Positions 32,600 to 45,729 of a stretch of 64,000 bases of DNA are shown one piece after another. Each line of letters begins with the position of its first letter. The stretch's first letter is position 1. The stretch comes from Symsagittifera roscoffensis. Its lineage: Eukaryota > Xenacoelomorpha > Acoela > Convolutidae. The translations under genes were made by a program, and so were the position numbers. The stretch covers positions 3,160,001-3,224,000 of the forward strand of contig NC_087065.1 in NCBI RefSeq assembly GCF_963678635.1. Direction: 5' to 3'. Below the pieces are notes generated by a model that was not told the origin of the DNA, did no database searches, and saw only the letters and a program-made list of their open reading frames with translations.

Positions 32600-35045
32600 G
32601 CATAATTTCTTTCAAAATTAGAGGTTTAGTATGTAGTCCATTTTTAGTTTGTTCATAAGTTGCGACTGCATGGTTTAACGTTTTAAAATCTCTGTTCGTT
32701 GACTTCAAATTCACTGCCTCATTCACTACTTGTCGATACTTTGCCATCGGGCCATCTCCAGTGTCTTCTAATGCTCGTTTGTTCAGTCCTTAACTGCTAA
32801 AATTCTACTTTTGACGTTTACTATCGTAACTGCAATAGGTTTTACTACACAAGCATAACATTTCAGTGCATCTGAATTCCTCCTTGAACAATCCTGGTTC
32901 TCTCTTGTCATGTTTCTTATGTTTAGAACAGCAAAAACGAGGGAAAAGTTGTTTTTCGCATCTGCTCTGAAGTCGTCTCGACAGTCCTTGCTTCACTTTT
33001 CAGACCATTCTACTCGCTTGCTGAGAAGAATACAATCATCTAAATCTTCTTCTGCCAAATCCAAATAGAGGAATTTGTATCCAACTCGAGTTTTTGGAAT
33101 TTGTTGACATCGCAAAACTTATCAAAAAAAATAATACAGCTCCAACATTCTCATTTTGGCATACTGTGAAATAATGATTCCTACTATAATTAGTTCAGGA
33201 TGTTCTATAGTAGTTTTAACAAGTTTCACTTTTTACAAATCTTTAGCTATGATATTGAGTCTCTTGAAGAGTTGGTTATTGATAGCTTTGTGGGTTTTTT
33301 CGTCTCCAAGATATTTTGCCATTGTATGTTTTGATCTGTCCATTATTTGATAGCCGTAGGACGTATTTTGTTAGAAACTTCATTGTTTTGGCTATTACGC
33401 CAGATAATGGATTTTCATCGCCGGCTCGCCTAGCATCAACAACAGACTGAACAAAACTGTTGAATACTTTACGCGGTGTGTATTGTACAAACCAATGAAT
33501 TTTTGTACTTTTTATTCCAAGATACAAGTGAAAAATAGTAAATTTTAATAAGTGTTCCATGGGTTAAAGTGAAGCCCAATATCAATATTTGTTGTGGTTG
33601 TCCTAACAAAATGTTTTCTTCCGCGCGTGTTCTTCCCCAATAACGTTTTTGGTCCAAGATAGTTTCTAATTCAACATCAATATTTTTGAAAATAGTTGGG
33701 AAATTAGAGAATTTCGCTTCTAGTTCATCTGGAACACTCAGATCACATGATATATAGCCGAACACTGGTTAATTTTAATGTTTTGAAATAGTGAATTGAA
33801 AGAAAGAGGTCTTTTGAAGGAAAAATGAGTTCTAACTTGATTTTTCACGTCTACGTTGTTATTAAACTGATCCCACCAACTACACTCGCACATTTATGCT
33901 ATGGAGTATCCTTTTTCTCAAATGTAAATTTTTCGAAGCTCATCCATTTCTCTTTCATTGGCTCCTTGTTTGATATAATCATCAGTTAGGCTTGGTCTAG
34001 CTTCTTGACAGGCAAGTATAGAAATAACATCCCATTGCTTCAAAAAGTTTTACAATGGTTGCAATAATCATCAACACTAAAGCAATCAATTTTAGCTGTG
34101 TTCCCGTAGTGCAGTTATTCTCAATTTACATTTAGGTCTGGTTATTTGAAAAAACGTCATGACCATAATTTCAAACGTTTGAACTCGTTTTTGCCTTGCA
34201 TTGAATTTTTGTATTTTTTTCTGGCGGTCCCATCTGGTATACAAGCCTGTGGGCATATCACGACACATACAATCAATATAGAGTTCACTGGCATCAATAC
34301 CAACAATTGATTTACACAAGTTAATTGATTTTCTATTGAACGTCCCGTTTGCTACTGTTAGGCCTTTAGTCCGAGTTTTTTCATTGCTTGCTCTTCAGTT
34401 AACCCAGTATTGAAAATCTTCGAAAATCGTCATACTCTTTATCTAGAGGGTACTGTTTTCTTTCAACTTACTGAAAAGTCATCGTTCGATGGTAGTTAAT
34501 GTTCATCGAGTTTTTAAGTAATATCAAAGCACCCTTTCATGGAAATTACCCTTTCATTTCACCGTCTTTGTAAATTTTCAGAAAAGAGTCTAAAGTAGTA
34601 GCTCCCCCTAAAAACTTCATAATGTCCATAAGCTGAATGTCTCCAAAATTGAATGAAGCAGCAAAATCATTCGTTCTCTTCCTCGTCCTGGATATATTCG
34701 TCTTTGTACTCTCTTGCTTTACTATTTTGAAACTATTTTGTTCATTAAGGATTGTGTGTAGGCGCTTTTGATGTTATTTTCAGTTTCCAGAAATTTTGAT
34801 CGCATCTCCGCTTTATTTTTTTTCTGCCAACAATTCCAAGTTTGCCAAAAATTCAGTAATCAGCGATTGTGGATCTTTGTCACACTTAAAGATGGGTTTG
34901 CCAAGTAATTGAATGAAATTGACATTGATATGTGTTCATGCTTTTCGATCCAAGTTATTGTTTCTGTCGGTTTTAATTTTTCGGATGACATGCAAATTGA
35001 TTCAAAGTCAAAAATAGCGACGTTGCAATTTTGCATAATTTGGGC
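32600..35045 (-). pseudogene. Maverick DNA polymerase B, copy C (near full width)
   Basis: From high to low coordinates: exonuclease motif I (VAIFDFESICM, ~35000), motif A (GIDASELYI, ~34290), FPTIFKNIDVE, motif B (~33380, damaged), motif C as LELDTNS, and the Cys-rich end (CCSKHKKHDKREPGLFKEEF, 32805-32996). Frames change many times. The region upstream of the exonuclease is absent. Confidence 0.78.
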
Positions 35046-35509
35046 CGTGAAATTTTAATTTCACTCAATTTAAAATGTTTTTGGAGTTTTCTTAGCGCAA
35101 TTTGGAAATAAAAACATCAAAACTCAAAAATTTGAAATTTTTTCATTTTTGTTTTTCAATTTTTTGGTTTTCTTAATTATTATTCTTCACTTTTTGCCTT
35201 GCTTGCTGAGACTTTTGATTATTGCTTATATCCAGTTTTTCGATCAGGGTTTTTTTTATCACACCACGCAGAGAAAATTTCCCTATGTATTAAGATAGGT
35301 TATAGGTTTCAGAGTTTGAGATGTTAAGAGCGTAAATTTGAGAACAAAATTTGGCGCCCGATTTTGCCGACGTTTAAAATTCTAAACGTTTTCTGAATCA
35401 AAGAAAAAATAGATTGCTAACCAAGACGTAGCGTTTGAAAAGAAGTGTTGAAAAAAAAGATTAATGACAGAGAAAATGTATTAATTTAAAGCATCGCATA
35501 TAATTTTAC
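35046..35509. repeat. Unit spacer with partial terminal sequence
   Basis: Holds the GGCCGTGA block, a TTTTATCACACCACG motif, and at 35281-35400 the inner half of the terminal sequence (CCCTATGTATTAAGATAGG to TTCTAAACGTTTTC). The outer GGGGG-rich half is missing. Confidence 0.65.
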
Positions 35510-37339
35510 TACATAATCTTTTACAAACTCTCACAAAGAGGTTTAGTATAAAATCCATCATATTCAACTTCCCGTTTTGGGTGAAAATAGTTCATTCTTT
35601 TTTTAATTTTTTCATAAGTGGCGACTGCATGGTAAATCGTTTTAATTCCACTATTAGTTGAATATATATTGTTTGCTATCGGGCCATCTCCTGAATCGTC
35701 TAATGCGCGTTTTTTTTCAATCGTTGACTGCTAAACTTATTCTTTTTGTTTTTTACTATCATAACAGCAAAAAAATTACTACAGAGGTACAATTTTTTGG
35801 TGCGTTTGAACTCCTCCTTGACTAATCCAGGCTCTGTCTTATTATCATACTTTTTGTGTTTAGCGCAGCAAGTACAGGGAAAAAGTAATTCTCGACAGTC
35901 CTTGCTTTGCTTGTCAATCCATTCTGCTCGCTTGCTGGTAAGGATTGACTCATCTTAATTTTGTTCTACCGACGCCAAATAGAGAGAATGAGTATCCATT
36001 TCGAATGCTTCAAATTTGTTGACGTCGCAAACTTTATCGAAAAATTTATCATAAGCTCCAACATTCTCAGCTTGGCATACTGTACTATAAAGAATCATAC
36101 TATAATTGTTTCACGATGATCGATAGTAGAATTTACACGCTCATCTTTTTACAAATCTTTTGCTACGATATTTAGTCTCTTGAAGAGTTGGTTAATGATA
36201 GCTTTGTGGGTTTTTTGTCTCCAAGATATTTTGTCATTGTATGTTTTGATCTGTCCATTATTTGATAGCCATAAGAGCTTTTTCCTAGCAGTTTCTTTGT
36301 TTCTGCTACCACAACAGATGATGGACTTTCATCACCTAGCATCAACAACAAACTAAACGAAAACCGTTGAAAAATTTACGCGATGTGTATTGTACAAGCC
36401 GATAAATTTTTGTACACTGTTGTCCAAAGTCCAAGTGAAAAACGAAAAGTGGTGTTATAAGTGTTTCTTGGGTTGAAATGAAGCTCAATATCAAGAATTG
36501 TTGTGGTTGTATTAACAAATTGTTTTCTTCCGCGTGTGTTTTCAATATATTCACCAATATCGTTTTTGGTCCAAGATCGTTAAAAATCCAACATCACTAA
36601 TTTTGAAAATAGGTGGGAAATTAGTGAATTTAGCTTTTAATTCATCTGTAACAATCAGATCACATTGCACATAGCCAAAAATTGATTATTTTTATTGTTT
36701 TGCAATAGTGAATGGAAAGAAAGAGGTCTTTTGAAGGGAAAATGTGTTCTAATGTGATTTTTCATGTCTACATTGTTATTAAATTGATCCCACCAACAAC
36801 ACTCGCACATTTAATGCTATGGAGTATACTTTTCTCGAATGTAATTTTTTCGAAGCTCAACCATTTCCTTTTCCATGGCTCTTTTTTGTTATAATCATCA
36901 GTTAGGCTTGGTCTAGCTTCTTGACAGGGGCAAAAATGGAAATAACATCCCATTGCTTCAAAAAGTCTTACAATGGTTGCAATAACCATCAACACTAAAG
37001 CAATCAATTTTCGCTGTGTTCCCGTTGTGTAGTAGCTCTCAGTTTACTTTCATGTCTGGTTATTTGAAAAAATGTTATGAGTATAATTTCAAACGTTCGA
37101 ACTCGCTTTTGCCTTGCCTTGCCTTGAATTTTTGTATTTTTTCCTTGTAGTCCCATCTCGTTTACAAGCCTGTGGGCTTATCCTGGCACATACATTAAAG
37201 ATAGAGTTGACTGGCATCAATGCCAACAATTGATTTACTCAAGTTGTTAGATTTTCTAATGAACGTCTCGCTTGCTACTGCTTTCCTTATTTTCTGCATA
37301 TCTTCAAGGGTAGGAACGACAGCTTTGATATTGTACCAC
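35510..37339 (-). pseudogene. Maverick DNA polymerase B, copy D
   Basis: Contains motif A (GIDASQLYL, ~37200), a Cys-rich middle block (36768-37007), the AEENNLLIQPQ block (36342-36557), motif C as EMDTHSLYL (~35990) and a degenerate C-terminus. Upstream it is fused at 37339/37340 to the C-terminal part of copy E. Confidence 0.72.
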
Positions 37340-39110
37340 GGTTCCCTCTTGTCATGTTTCTTATGTTTAGAACAGCAAGTACGGGGGAAAAAGTTGTTTT
37401 TCGCATCTGTTCTGAACTCGTCTCGACAGTCCTTGCTTTCCTTTTCAGACCATTCTACTCGCTTGCTGAGAAGGATACAATCATCTAAATCTTCTTCTGC
37501 CAAATCCAAATAGAAGAATTTGTATCCAACTCGAGTTTTTGCAACTTGTTGATATCGCAAAAGTTATCAAAAAAAATAATACAGCTCCAACATTCTCATT
37601 TTGGCATACTGTGAAATAAAGATTCCTACTATAATTGGTTCAGGATGCTCTATAGTAGATTTAACAAGTTTCACTTTTTACAAATCTTTAGCTACGATAT
37701 TGAGTCTCTTGAAGAGTTGGTTAATGATAGCTTTGTGGGTTTTTTCGTCTCCAAGATATTTTTGTCATTGTATGTTTTGATCTGTCCATTATTTGATAGC
37801 CATAAAAGCTTTTTTTTAGCAGTTTCTTTGTTTCTGCTACCAAAACAGATGATGGACTTTCATCACCTAGCATCAACAACAGACTAAACAAAACCGTTGA
37901 AAAACTTACGCGATGTGTATTGTACAAGCCGATAAATTTTTGTACACTGTAGTCTAAAATCCAATTGAAAAACAAAAAGTGGTGTTATAAGTGTTTCTTG
38001 GGTTGAAATGAAGCTCAATATCAATATTTGGTGTGGTTGTATTAACAAATTGTTTTCTTCCGCGTGTGTTTTCAATATATTCACCAATATCGTTTTTGGT
38101 CCAAGATCGTTAAAAATCCAACATCAAAAATTTTGAAAATAGGTGGGAAATTAGTGAATTTAGTTTTTAGTTCATCTGTAACAATCAGATCAAATTGCAC
38201 ATAGCCGAAAATTGATTACTTTTAATGTTTTGCAATAGTGAATGGAAAGAAAGAGGTCTTTTGAAGGTAAAATGTGTTCTAATGTGATTTTTCACGTCTA
38301 CATTGTTATTAAATTGATCCCACCAACAACACTCGCACATTTAATGCTATGGAGTATCCTTTTCTCGAATGTAATTTTTTCGAAGCTCAACCATTTCCTT
38401 TTCCATGGCTCTTTTTTGTTATAATGATCAGTTAGGCTTGGTCTAGCTTCTTGACAGGGGCAAAAATGGAAATAACATCCCATTGCTTCAAAAATTCTCA
38501 CAATGGTTGCAATAACCATCAACACTAAAGCAATCAATTTTCGCTGTGTTCCCGTAGTGTAGTAGCTCTCAGTTTACTTTCAGTTCTAGTTATTTGAAAA
38601 AATGTTATGAGTATAATTTCAAACGTTCAAACTCGCTTTTGCCTTGCCTTGAAATTTTATATTTTTTCCTTGTAGTCCCATCTCGTATACAAGCCTATGG
38701 GCTTATCCTGACACATTAAAGATAGAGTTGACTGGCATCAATGCCAACAATTGATTTACTCAAGTTGTTAGATTTTCTAATGAACGTCTCGCTTGCTACT
38801 GCTTTCTTTATTTTCTGCATATCTTAAAGGGTAGGAACGACATCTTTGATATTGTACCACTGTAACAAATTGCGAAATTTTTTCGAGTAGTTGTAGTTTT
38901 CCATACCTGTAGATGGTTTGGTCTTTAGTCCGAGTTTTTTCATTGCTTGCTCTTATGTTAACCCAGTATTGAAAATCTTCGAAAATCGTCATACTCTTTA
39001 TCCAGATGGTTACTGTTTTTGTTCAACTTACTGAAAAGTCATCATACGATGGTAGTTAAGGTTCATCGAGTTTGTTGGTATTATCAAAGCACTATTATGG
39101 AAAGTACCTC
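37340..39110 (-). pseudogene. Maverick DNA polymerase B, copy E (chimeric junction)
   Basis: The copy ends at the residues KKHDKREP, where it is joined in frame to the middle domain of copy D, giving a 121-codon chimeric frame (37560-37195). Motif C reads LELDTNS with a 1-base deletion after it. The middle blocks at 38087-37884 and 38537-38298 match those of D and G closely. Confidence 0.72.
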
Positions 39111-40867
39111 GGTTCCCTCTTGTCATGTTTCTTATATTTAGAACAGCAAGTACGGGGGAAAAAGTTGTTTTTCGCATCTGCTCTGAAGTCTCGATAGTCC
39201 TTGCTTCGCTTTTCAGACCATTCTACTCGCTTGCTGAGAAGGATACAATCATCTAAATCTTCTTCTGCCAAATCCAAATAGAGGAATTTGTATCCAACTC
39301 GAGTTCTTGGAATTTGTTGACATCGCAAAACTTATCAAAAAAAATAATACAGCTCCAACATTCTCATTTTGGCATACTGTGAAATAATGATTCCTACTAT
39401 AATTAGTTCAGGATGTTCTATAGTAGATTTAACAAGTTTCACTTTTTACAAATCTTTAGCTACGATATTGAGTCTCTTGAAGAGTTGGTTAATGATAGCT
39501 TTGTGGGTTTTTTCGTCTCCAAGATATTTTTGTCATTTTGTCTACGTTGTTATTAAATTGATCCCACCAACTACACTCGCACATTTATGCTATGGAGTAT
39601 CCTTTTTCTCGAATGTAAACTTTTCAAAGCTCATCCATTTCTCTCTTATTGGCTCCTTATTTGATATAATCATCAGTTAGGCTTGGTCTAGCTTTTTGAC
39701 AGGGAAGTATGGAAATAACATACCATTGCTTCAAAAACACTTACAATGGTTGCAATAATCATCAACACTAAAGCAATCAAATTTAGCTGTGTTCCCGTAG
39801 TGTAGTTGCTCTCAATTTACATTCAGGTCTGGTTATTTGAAAAAATGTTTTGACCATAATTTCAAACGTTCAAACTCGTTTTTGCCTTGCATTGAATTAT
39901 TGTATTTTTTTTTCTTGCTGTCCCATCTGGTATAGAAGCCTGTGGGCATTTCACGACACATACAATCAATATAGAGTTCACTGGCATCAATGCCAACAAT
40001 TGATTTAAACAAGTTAATTGATCTTTTAATGAACGTCCCGTTTGCTACTGCTTTCCTTATTTTCTGCATATCTTCAAGGGTAGCAATGATATCTTTGATA
40101 TTATACAACTGTAGAAAAACGCGAAATGTTTTCGAATAATTGTAGTTTTTCAGTCCTGTAGGTGGTTTGGTCTTTAGTCTGAGTTTTTTCATTGCTTGCT
40201 CTTCAGTTAACCCAGTATTGAAAATCTTCGAAAATCGTCATACTCTTTATCCAGAGGGTTACTGTTTTCTTTCATATTACTGAAAAGTCATTGTTCGATG
40301 GTAGTTAATGTTCATCGAGTTTGTTGGTAAAATTAAAGCACCTTTTCATGGAAATTACCGTTTCTTTTCACCGTCTTTGTAAATTTTCAGAAAAGAGTCT
40401 AAAGTAGTAGCTCCCCCTAAAAACTTCACAATGTCCATAAGCTGAATGTCTCCAAAATTGAACGATGCAAAATCGTTCGTTCTTTTCCTCGTCCTGGATA
40501 TATTCGTCTTCGTATTCTCTTGCTTTCTTTTTTGGAAACTATTTTGTTCATTAAGGATTGTGTGTAGCCGCTTTTTGATGTTATTTTCAGTTTCCAGAAA
40601 TTTTGATCGCATCTCCGATTTATTTGTTTTTCCGCCAGCAATTCCAAGTTTGCCAAAAATTCAGTAATCAGCGATTGTGGATCTTTGTCACACTTAAAGA
40701 TGGGTTTGTCAAGTAAATTGAATGAAATTGACATTGATATGTGTTCATGCTTTTCGATCCAAGTTATTGTTTCTGTCGGTTTTAATTTTTCGAATGACAT
40801 GCAAATTGATTCAAAGTCAAAAATAGCGACGTTGCAATTTTGCATAATTTGGGCCGTGAACATTTAA
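39111..40867 (-). pseudogene. Maverick DNA polymerase B, copy F
   Basis: Exonuclease motif I (AIFDFESICM, 40830) and about 140 codons after it are open, as is the motif A region (GIDASELYI, ~40000). A deletion near 39540 joins the motif B region directly to the middle block. The low-coordinate end stops at exactly the same KREP codon as copy E. Confidence 0.75.
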
Positions 40868-41319
40868 TTTCACTCAATTTAAGTTTTTAAAAAGTTTTCT
40901 TAGCGCAATTTGGAAATAAAAACATCAAAACTCAAAATTTTGAAATTTTTTGATTTTTTTTTTCAATGTTTTGGTTTTATTACTTATTATTCTTCACTTT
41001 TTGCCTTGCTGGCTGAGACTGTTGATTATTGCTTCTATCCAATTTTTCGATCAGGTTTTTTTTTATCACACCACGCGGAAAAGATTTCCCTATGTAATAA
41101 TATAGGTTATGGGTTTCAGAGTTTGAGATGTTAAGAGCGTAAATTTGAGAAAGAAATTTGGCGCCCGATTTTGCCGACGTTTAAAATTCTAAACGTTTTC
41201 TGAATCAAAGAAAAAATAGATCGCTAATAAAGACGTAGCGTTTGAAGAGAATTGTTGAAAAAAAAGATTAATGACAGAGAAAATGTATTAATTTAAAGCA
41301 TCGCATATAATTTTACTAC
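40868..41319. repeat. Unit spacer with partial terminal sequence
   Basis: Same content as 35046-35509: TTTTATCACACCACG and a partial terminal sequence at 41098-41207. Confidence 0.65.
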
Positions 41320-44300
41320 ATAATCTCTTACAAACTCTCACAAAGAGGTTTAGTATGTATTCCATCACATTCAACTTCCCGTTTTGGGAAAAAATAACTC
41401 ATTTCTTTTTTAATTTTTTCATAAGTGGCGACTGCATGGTAAATCGTTTTAATTCCACTTTTAGTTGAATTTATATTGTTTGATATCGGACCATCTCCTG
41501 AATCGTCTAATGCGCGTTTTTTTTCAATCGTTTACTGTAAAACTTACATTTTTTGTTTTTTACTATCATAACGGCAAAAAAAAGTACTACAGAGGTACAA
41601 TTTTTTGGTGCGTCTGAACTCCTTCTTGACTAAACCAGGCTCTGTCTTATTATCATTCTTTTTGTGTTTAGCGCAGCAAGTACAGGGAAAAAGTAATTTT
41701 TCTAGTCTGCTCTGAAATCTTCTCGACAGTCCTGTTTTGGCTTGTCAATCCATTCTGCTCGCTTGCTGGTAAATATTGATGCATCTTAATCTTGTTCTAC
41801 CGACGACAAATAGAGAGAATGAGTATCCATTTCGAGTGCTTCAAATTTGTTGACGTCGCAAACTTTATCGAAAAAATTATCATATAGCTCCAACATTATC
41901 AGCTTGGCATACTGTACTATAAGGAATCATACTATAATTGTTTCACGATGATCGATAGTAGAATTTACACGCTCATCTTTTTACAAATCTTTTGCTACGA
42001 TATTTAGTCTCTTGAAGAACTGGTTATTGATAGCTTTATGCGTTTTTTCGTCTCCAAGATATTTTGTCATTGTATGTTTTGATCTGTCCATTATTTGATA
42101 GCCATAGGAACTTTTTACTAGCAGTTTCTTTGTTTCTGCAACCACAACAGATGATGGACTTTCATCACCTAGCATCAACAACAGAATAAACGAAACCGTT
42201 GAAAAATTTACTGTAGTCCAAAACCCAAGTGAAAAACGAAAAGTGGTGTTATAAGTGTTTCTTGGGTTGAAATGAAATTCAATATCAATATTTGTTGTGG
42301 TTGTTTTAACAAATTGTTTTCTTCCGCATGTGTTTTCAATATATTCACCAATATAGTTTTTGGTTCAAGATCGTTAAAAATCCAACATCACTAATTTTGA
42401 AAATAGGTGGGAAATTAGTGAATTTAGCTTTTAATTCATCTGTAACAATCAGATCACATTGCACATAGCCGAAAATTGATTATTTTTAATGTTTTGCAAT
42501 AGTGAATGGAAAGAAAGAGGTCTTTTGAAGGTAAAATGTGTTCTAATGTGATTTTTCACGTCTACATTGTTATTAAATTGATCCCACCAAAAACACTAGC
42601 ACATTTAATGCTATGGAGTATCCTTTTCTCGAATGTAATTTTTTCGAAGCTCAACCATTTCCTTTTCCATGGCTCTTTTTTGTTATAATCATCAGTTAGG
42701 CTTGGTCTAGCTTCTTGACAGGGGCAAAAATGGAAATAACATCCCATTGCTTCAAAAAGTCGCACAATGGTTGCAATAACCATCAACACTAAAGCAATCA
42801 ATTTTCGCTGTGTTCCCGTAGTGTAGTAGCTCTCAGTTTACTTTCAGGTCTAGTTATTTGAAAAAATTATATGAGTATAATTTCAAACGTTCGAACTCGC
42901 TTTTGCCTTGCCTTGAATTTTTGTATTTTTTCCTTGTAGTCCCATCTCGTATACAAGCCTGTGGGCATATCCTAACACATACATTAAAGATAGAGTTGAC
43001 TGGCATCAATGCCAACAATTGATTTACACGAGTTGTTAGATTTTCTAATGAACGTCTCGCTTGCTACTGCTTTCCTTATTTTCTGCATATCTTCAAGGGT
43101 AGGAACGACATCTTTGATATTGTACCACTGTAACAAATCGCGAAATGTTTTCGAGTAGTTGTAGTTTTCCATACCTGTAGATGGTTTGGTCTTTTGTCCG
43201 AGTTTTTTCATTGCTTGCTCTTATGTTAACCCAGTATTGAAAATCTTCGAAATTCGTCATACTCTTTATCCAGATGGTTAATGTTTTTGTTCAACTTACT
43301 GAAAAGTCATCATACGATGGTAGTTAAGGTTCATCGAGTTTGTTGGTATTATCAAAGCACTATTATGGAAAGTACCTCTCATTTCACTGGCTTTGTTTTC
43401 AGAAAAGAGTCTAAAGTAGTACCTCCACCTAAAAACTTCATAATGTCCATAAGCTGAATGTCTCCAAAAATTGAAATAAACAAAGTCGTTCGCTCTCTTC
43501 CTCATCCTCGATACATTCGTCTTTGTACTCTCTTGCTTCACCTTTATTGAAACTATTTTGTTCATTTCGGATTGTGTGTAGCCGCTTTTTGATGTTATTT
43601 TTAGTTTCCAGAAATTTTGATAGCATCTCCGCTTTATTTTTATTCCGCCAAAAATCCAAGTTTACCACAAATTCAGTAATCAGCGATTGTGGATCTTTGT
43701 CACACTTAAAGATGGGTTTGTCAAGTAAATTGAATGAAATTGACATTGATATGGGTTCATGCTTTCCGATCCAAGTTATTGTTTCTGTCGGTTTTAATTT
43801 TTCGATTGTCATGCAATTTGATTCAAAGTCAAAAATAGCGACGTTTTGAATAAGTTTGTTCCTTGTTATACTCAATACTGAAGCCTCCTAGTCTTTTAAA
43901 TAAGGGTTAGATGAAATCAAAAACATTTTTGTGGTTAAAAATTTTGGTTCGATCTGCAACAAATAAAATGGCTGTTGAAGTGATGAGAGATTTTGAAAAT
44001 TGTCTCAGTTTGGCATCGAAAGCATTAAAAGAAATTTTCGACATATTGACGTGAATAATGTGGTTGTTTTATCGTAGAAGTTTCTCTGTATTCTCGTAAT
44101 GACCAATACTTCTCCGAGCTAATTCTCCCGCAAAATCTCCATCTTCAGTGTGAATATCATAGATAAAAATGTTTTTCTCGACTATATCTTCAACTATTGG
44201 TAGCTAATCTGTCGAACCGCCACCAAAAATGTTTTGGATCAAAACCCGACTTTTCCAGTAAACCATTACAGATTTTGGCGGTGGATGTTTCCAGATTAGA

Positions 44301-44600
44301 TGTTCCATGCAAATGAACTGCAGGTGCTCGGAACAAACACAAGTTATCATTGTATGGTGGCCTCCTCGAAATCAAACAGTTCACTTTATTATTTCTCAGT
44401 AGTGGTTCGGTAATCACTGAATCTGGACATCCCATGGGTACGTTTTTTTTAGCAGCGCGGCAAAAATTGTTACATTAGTGATCATCTTGAATCGCCATTT
44501 TGTATTTTGTTTCTTTTGTGTACAAACTTCAAGGATATCTTGCTTACTGAACATTTTCTTTATAGTCGTCAGGTCTGCTTTATTACAAAGCAGCATAAAC
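41320..44600 (-). pseudogene. Maverick DNA polymerase B, copy G (most complete)
   Basis: It spans the gene from the N-terminal region to the C-terminus: ITNVTIFAALLKK (44470), RPPYNDNLCLFRA (44340), exonuclease motif I (VAIFDFESNC, ~43840), the EDMQKIRKAV block (~43080), motif A (GIDASQLYL, ~42990), AEENNLLIQPQ-type sequence, a motif B remnant and SYGYQIMDRSKH (42181-41981), motif C as EMDTHSLYL (~41830), and a decayed Cys-rich end. This enzyme would copy the element DNA using a protein primer. Multiple frameshifts and a mutated motif C mean it cannot work. Confidence 0.8.
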
Positions 44601-45729
44601 TTATTAAAGAGTGTGTTTTTTTCATGAGCGTAAAAATCATGATATTCGTCGGTTTTTGTATTAAGTTATAATAGTCCCAAGGCAATGTTGATTTTTGCTG
44701 CACGAATAATTTTTAGTTTTTCATTATTATTCAGAATAATTCAAAAGAGTTTCAAGTATTTACACAAAGTATAGAGCAATTGCTTTTATCGAAAAAAAAA
44801 TCAGAACGAAATAAATTTTATTTGCTGTTGGACGTCTTCATTGTACAAAATAGAGTTATCCGACTAAGTAAAGGTCTCTTCAGAGAAACTTACTCAATCA
44901 AAGAGTTTACTTTTGATTCACATATTGCGTATCAAAGTTTTAAACTTACCGCTGAATGTTTTGGACGTTTTTATTGTACAAAACCGAAATATCCGACTAA
45001 GTGAAGGTCTCGTTAGAGATACTTACTCGGCCAAAAAATTTTGAGTGTCAAAGCTTTAAGCTTACGGCTGAATTACACCTGACAAAAAATATTTCTTTGA
45101 ATTCTCGAAAACTTGAAATCCATCAAAAAGTCGTATGATAATATATCAAAGACTCCTTTTATTCCTAACAATTTCTCAAATTTGCCAAATTTCCCAGCAA
45201 TGTTCCTCATTCCTCCATTTTTTGAAAGATTTTCAAAGTTCAAAACCCTGCTTGATTAGGTTTGGATTAAAATTTATAGAGATTTGCTTTGAAAACTTCT
45301 TAAACTTTGAGCGATCGTGTCAAATATACATCAAAATCGAAGCATTTGTGATGGAAAAAAGTCTTAGAAATTTCTAAAAGGTAAGTTTTTTTCTGATTAA
45401 ATATAAATATAAATATAAAGTTTTTTCATAAAAGGGAGCAGAAATCTCATTGGACACAACGACGAACCATATACGGAAAATTAGTTCTGAAGAGTTAAAC
45501 CCGCACATTTGAGTTGAAGGCATTCCTCACCCCTAACTCGAAAAAATTTCATTTTTAAGTTAACTACCGTCAACTACCCCCATTCTCAGCTCTAATTATT
45601 TCATTTTCAACTGAACTACTGTCAACCACCTCTTCTATCAGCTCTAAATCATTTTTGTTTTTACTCTGTTTCTTTCACTCAAATTATTGTTCAAAACTAT
45701 CTTCTCAGTGCAAAAGAGCAACCTTATGA
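44601..45729. other. Maverick interior, unrecognised
   Basis: Contains two direct units of a ~130-base repeat at 44829-44960 and 44961-45080 (GGACGTCTTCATTGTACAAAA / GGACGTTTTTATTGTACAAAA, then CCGACTAAGTAAAGGTCTC / CCGACTAAGTGAAGGTCTC). Short frames on either strand have no recognised domain. Confidence 0.45.

Larger units (their letters stand above)
27199..44600 (-). mobile_element. Maverick/Polinton left arm: array of broken DNA polymerase B units
   Basis: At least nine partial copies of one gene, the protein-primed family B DNA polymerase of Mavericks, all on the minus strand. Four repeats of a spacer (starting near 27268, 29985, 35046 and 40857 with a GGCCGTGA block) each follow a polymerase exonuclease end or its remnant. 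Three of the spacers lead directly into terminal-repeat-like sequence and the next polymerase C-terminus. The first two units are a clear tandem duplication with a ~2.71-kb period (27199 and 29914 start alike). Every copy carries stops, frameshifts or deletions. Confidence 0.82.

Noticed and set aside
27199-44600. CRISPR-like or satellite array
   Set aside because: The repeating units are kilobases long and made of polymerase gene fragments and terminal sequence; there are no short spaced repeats.
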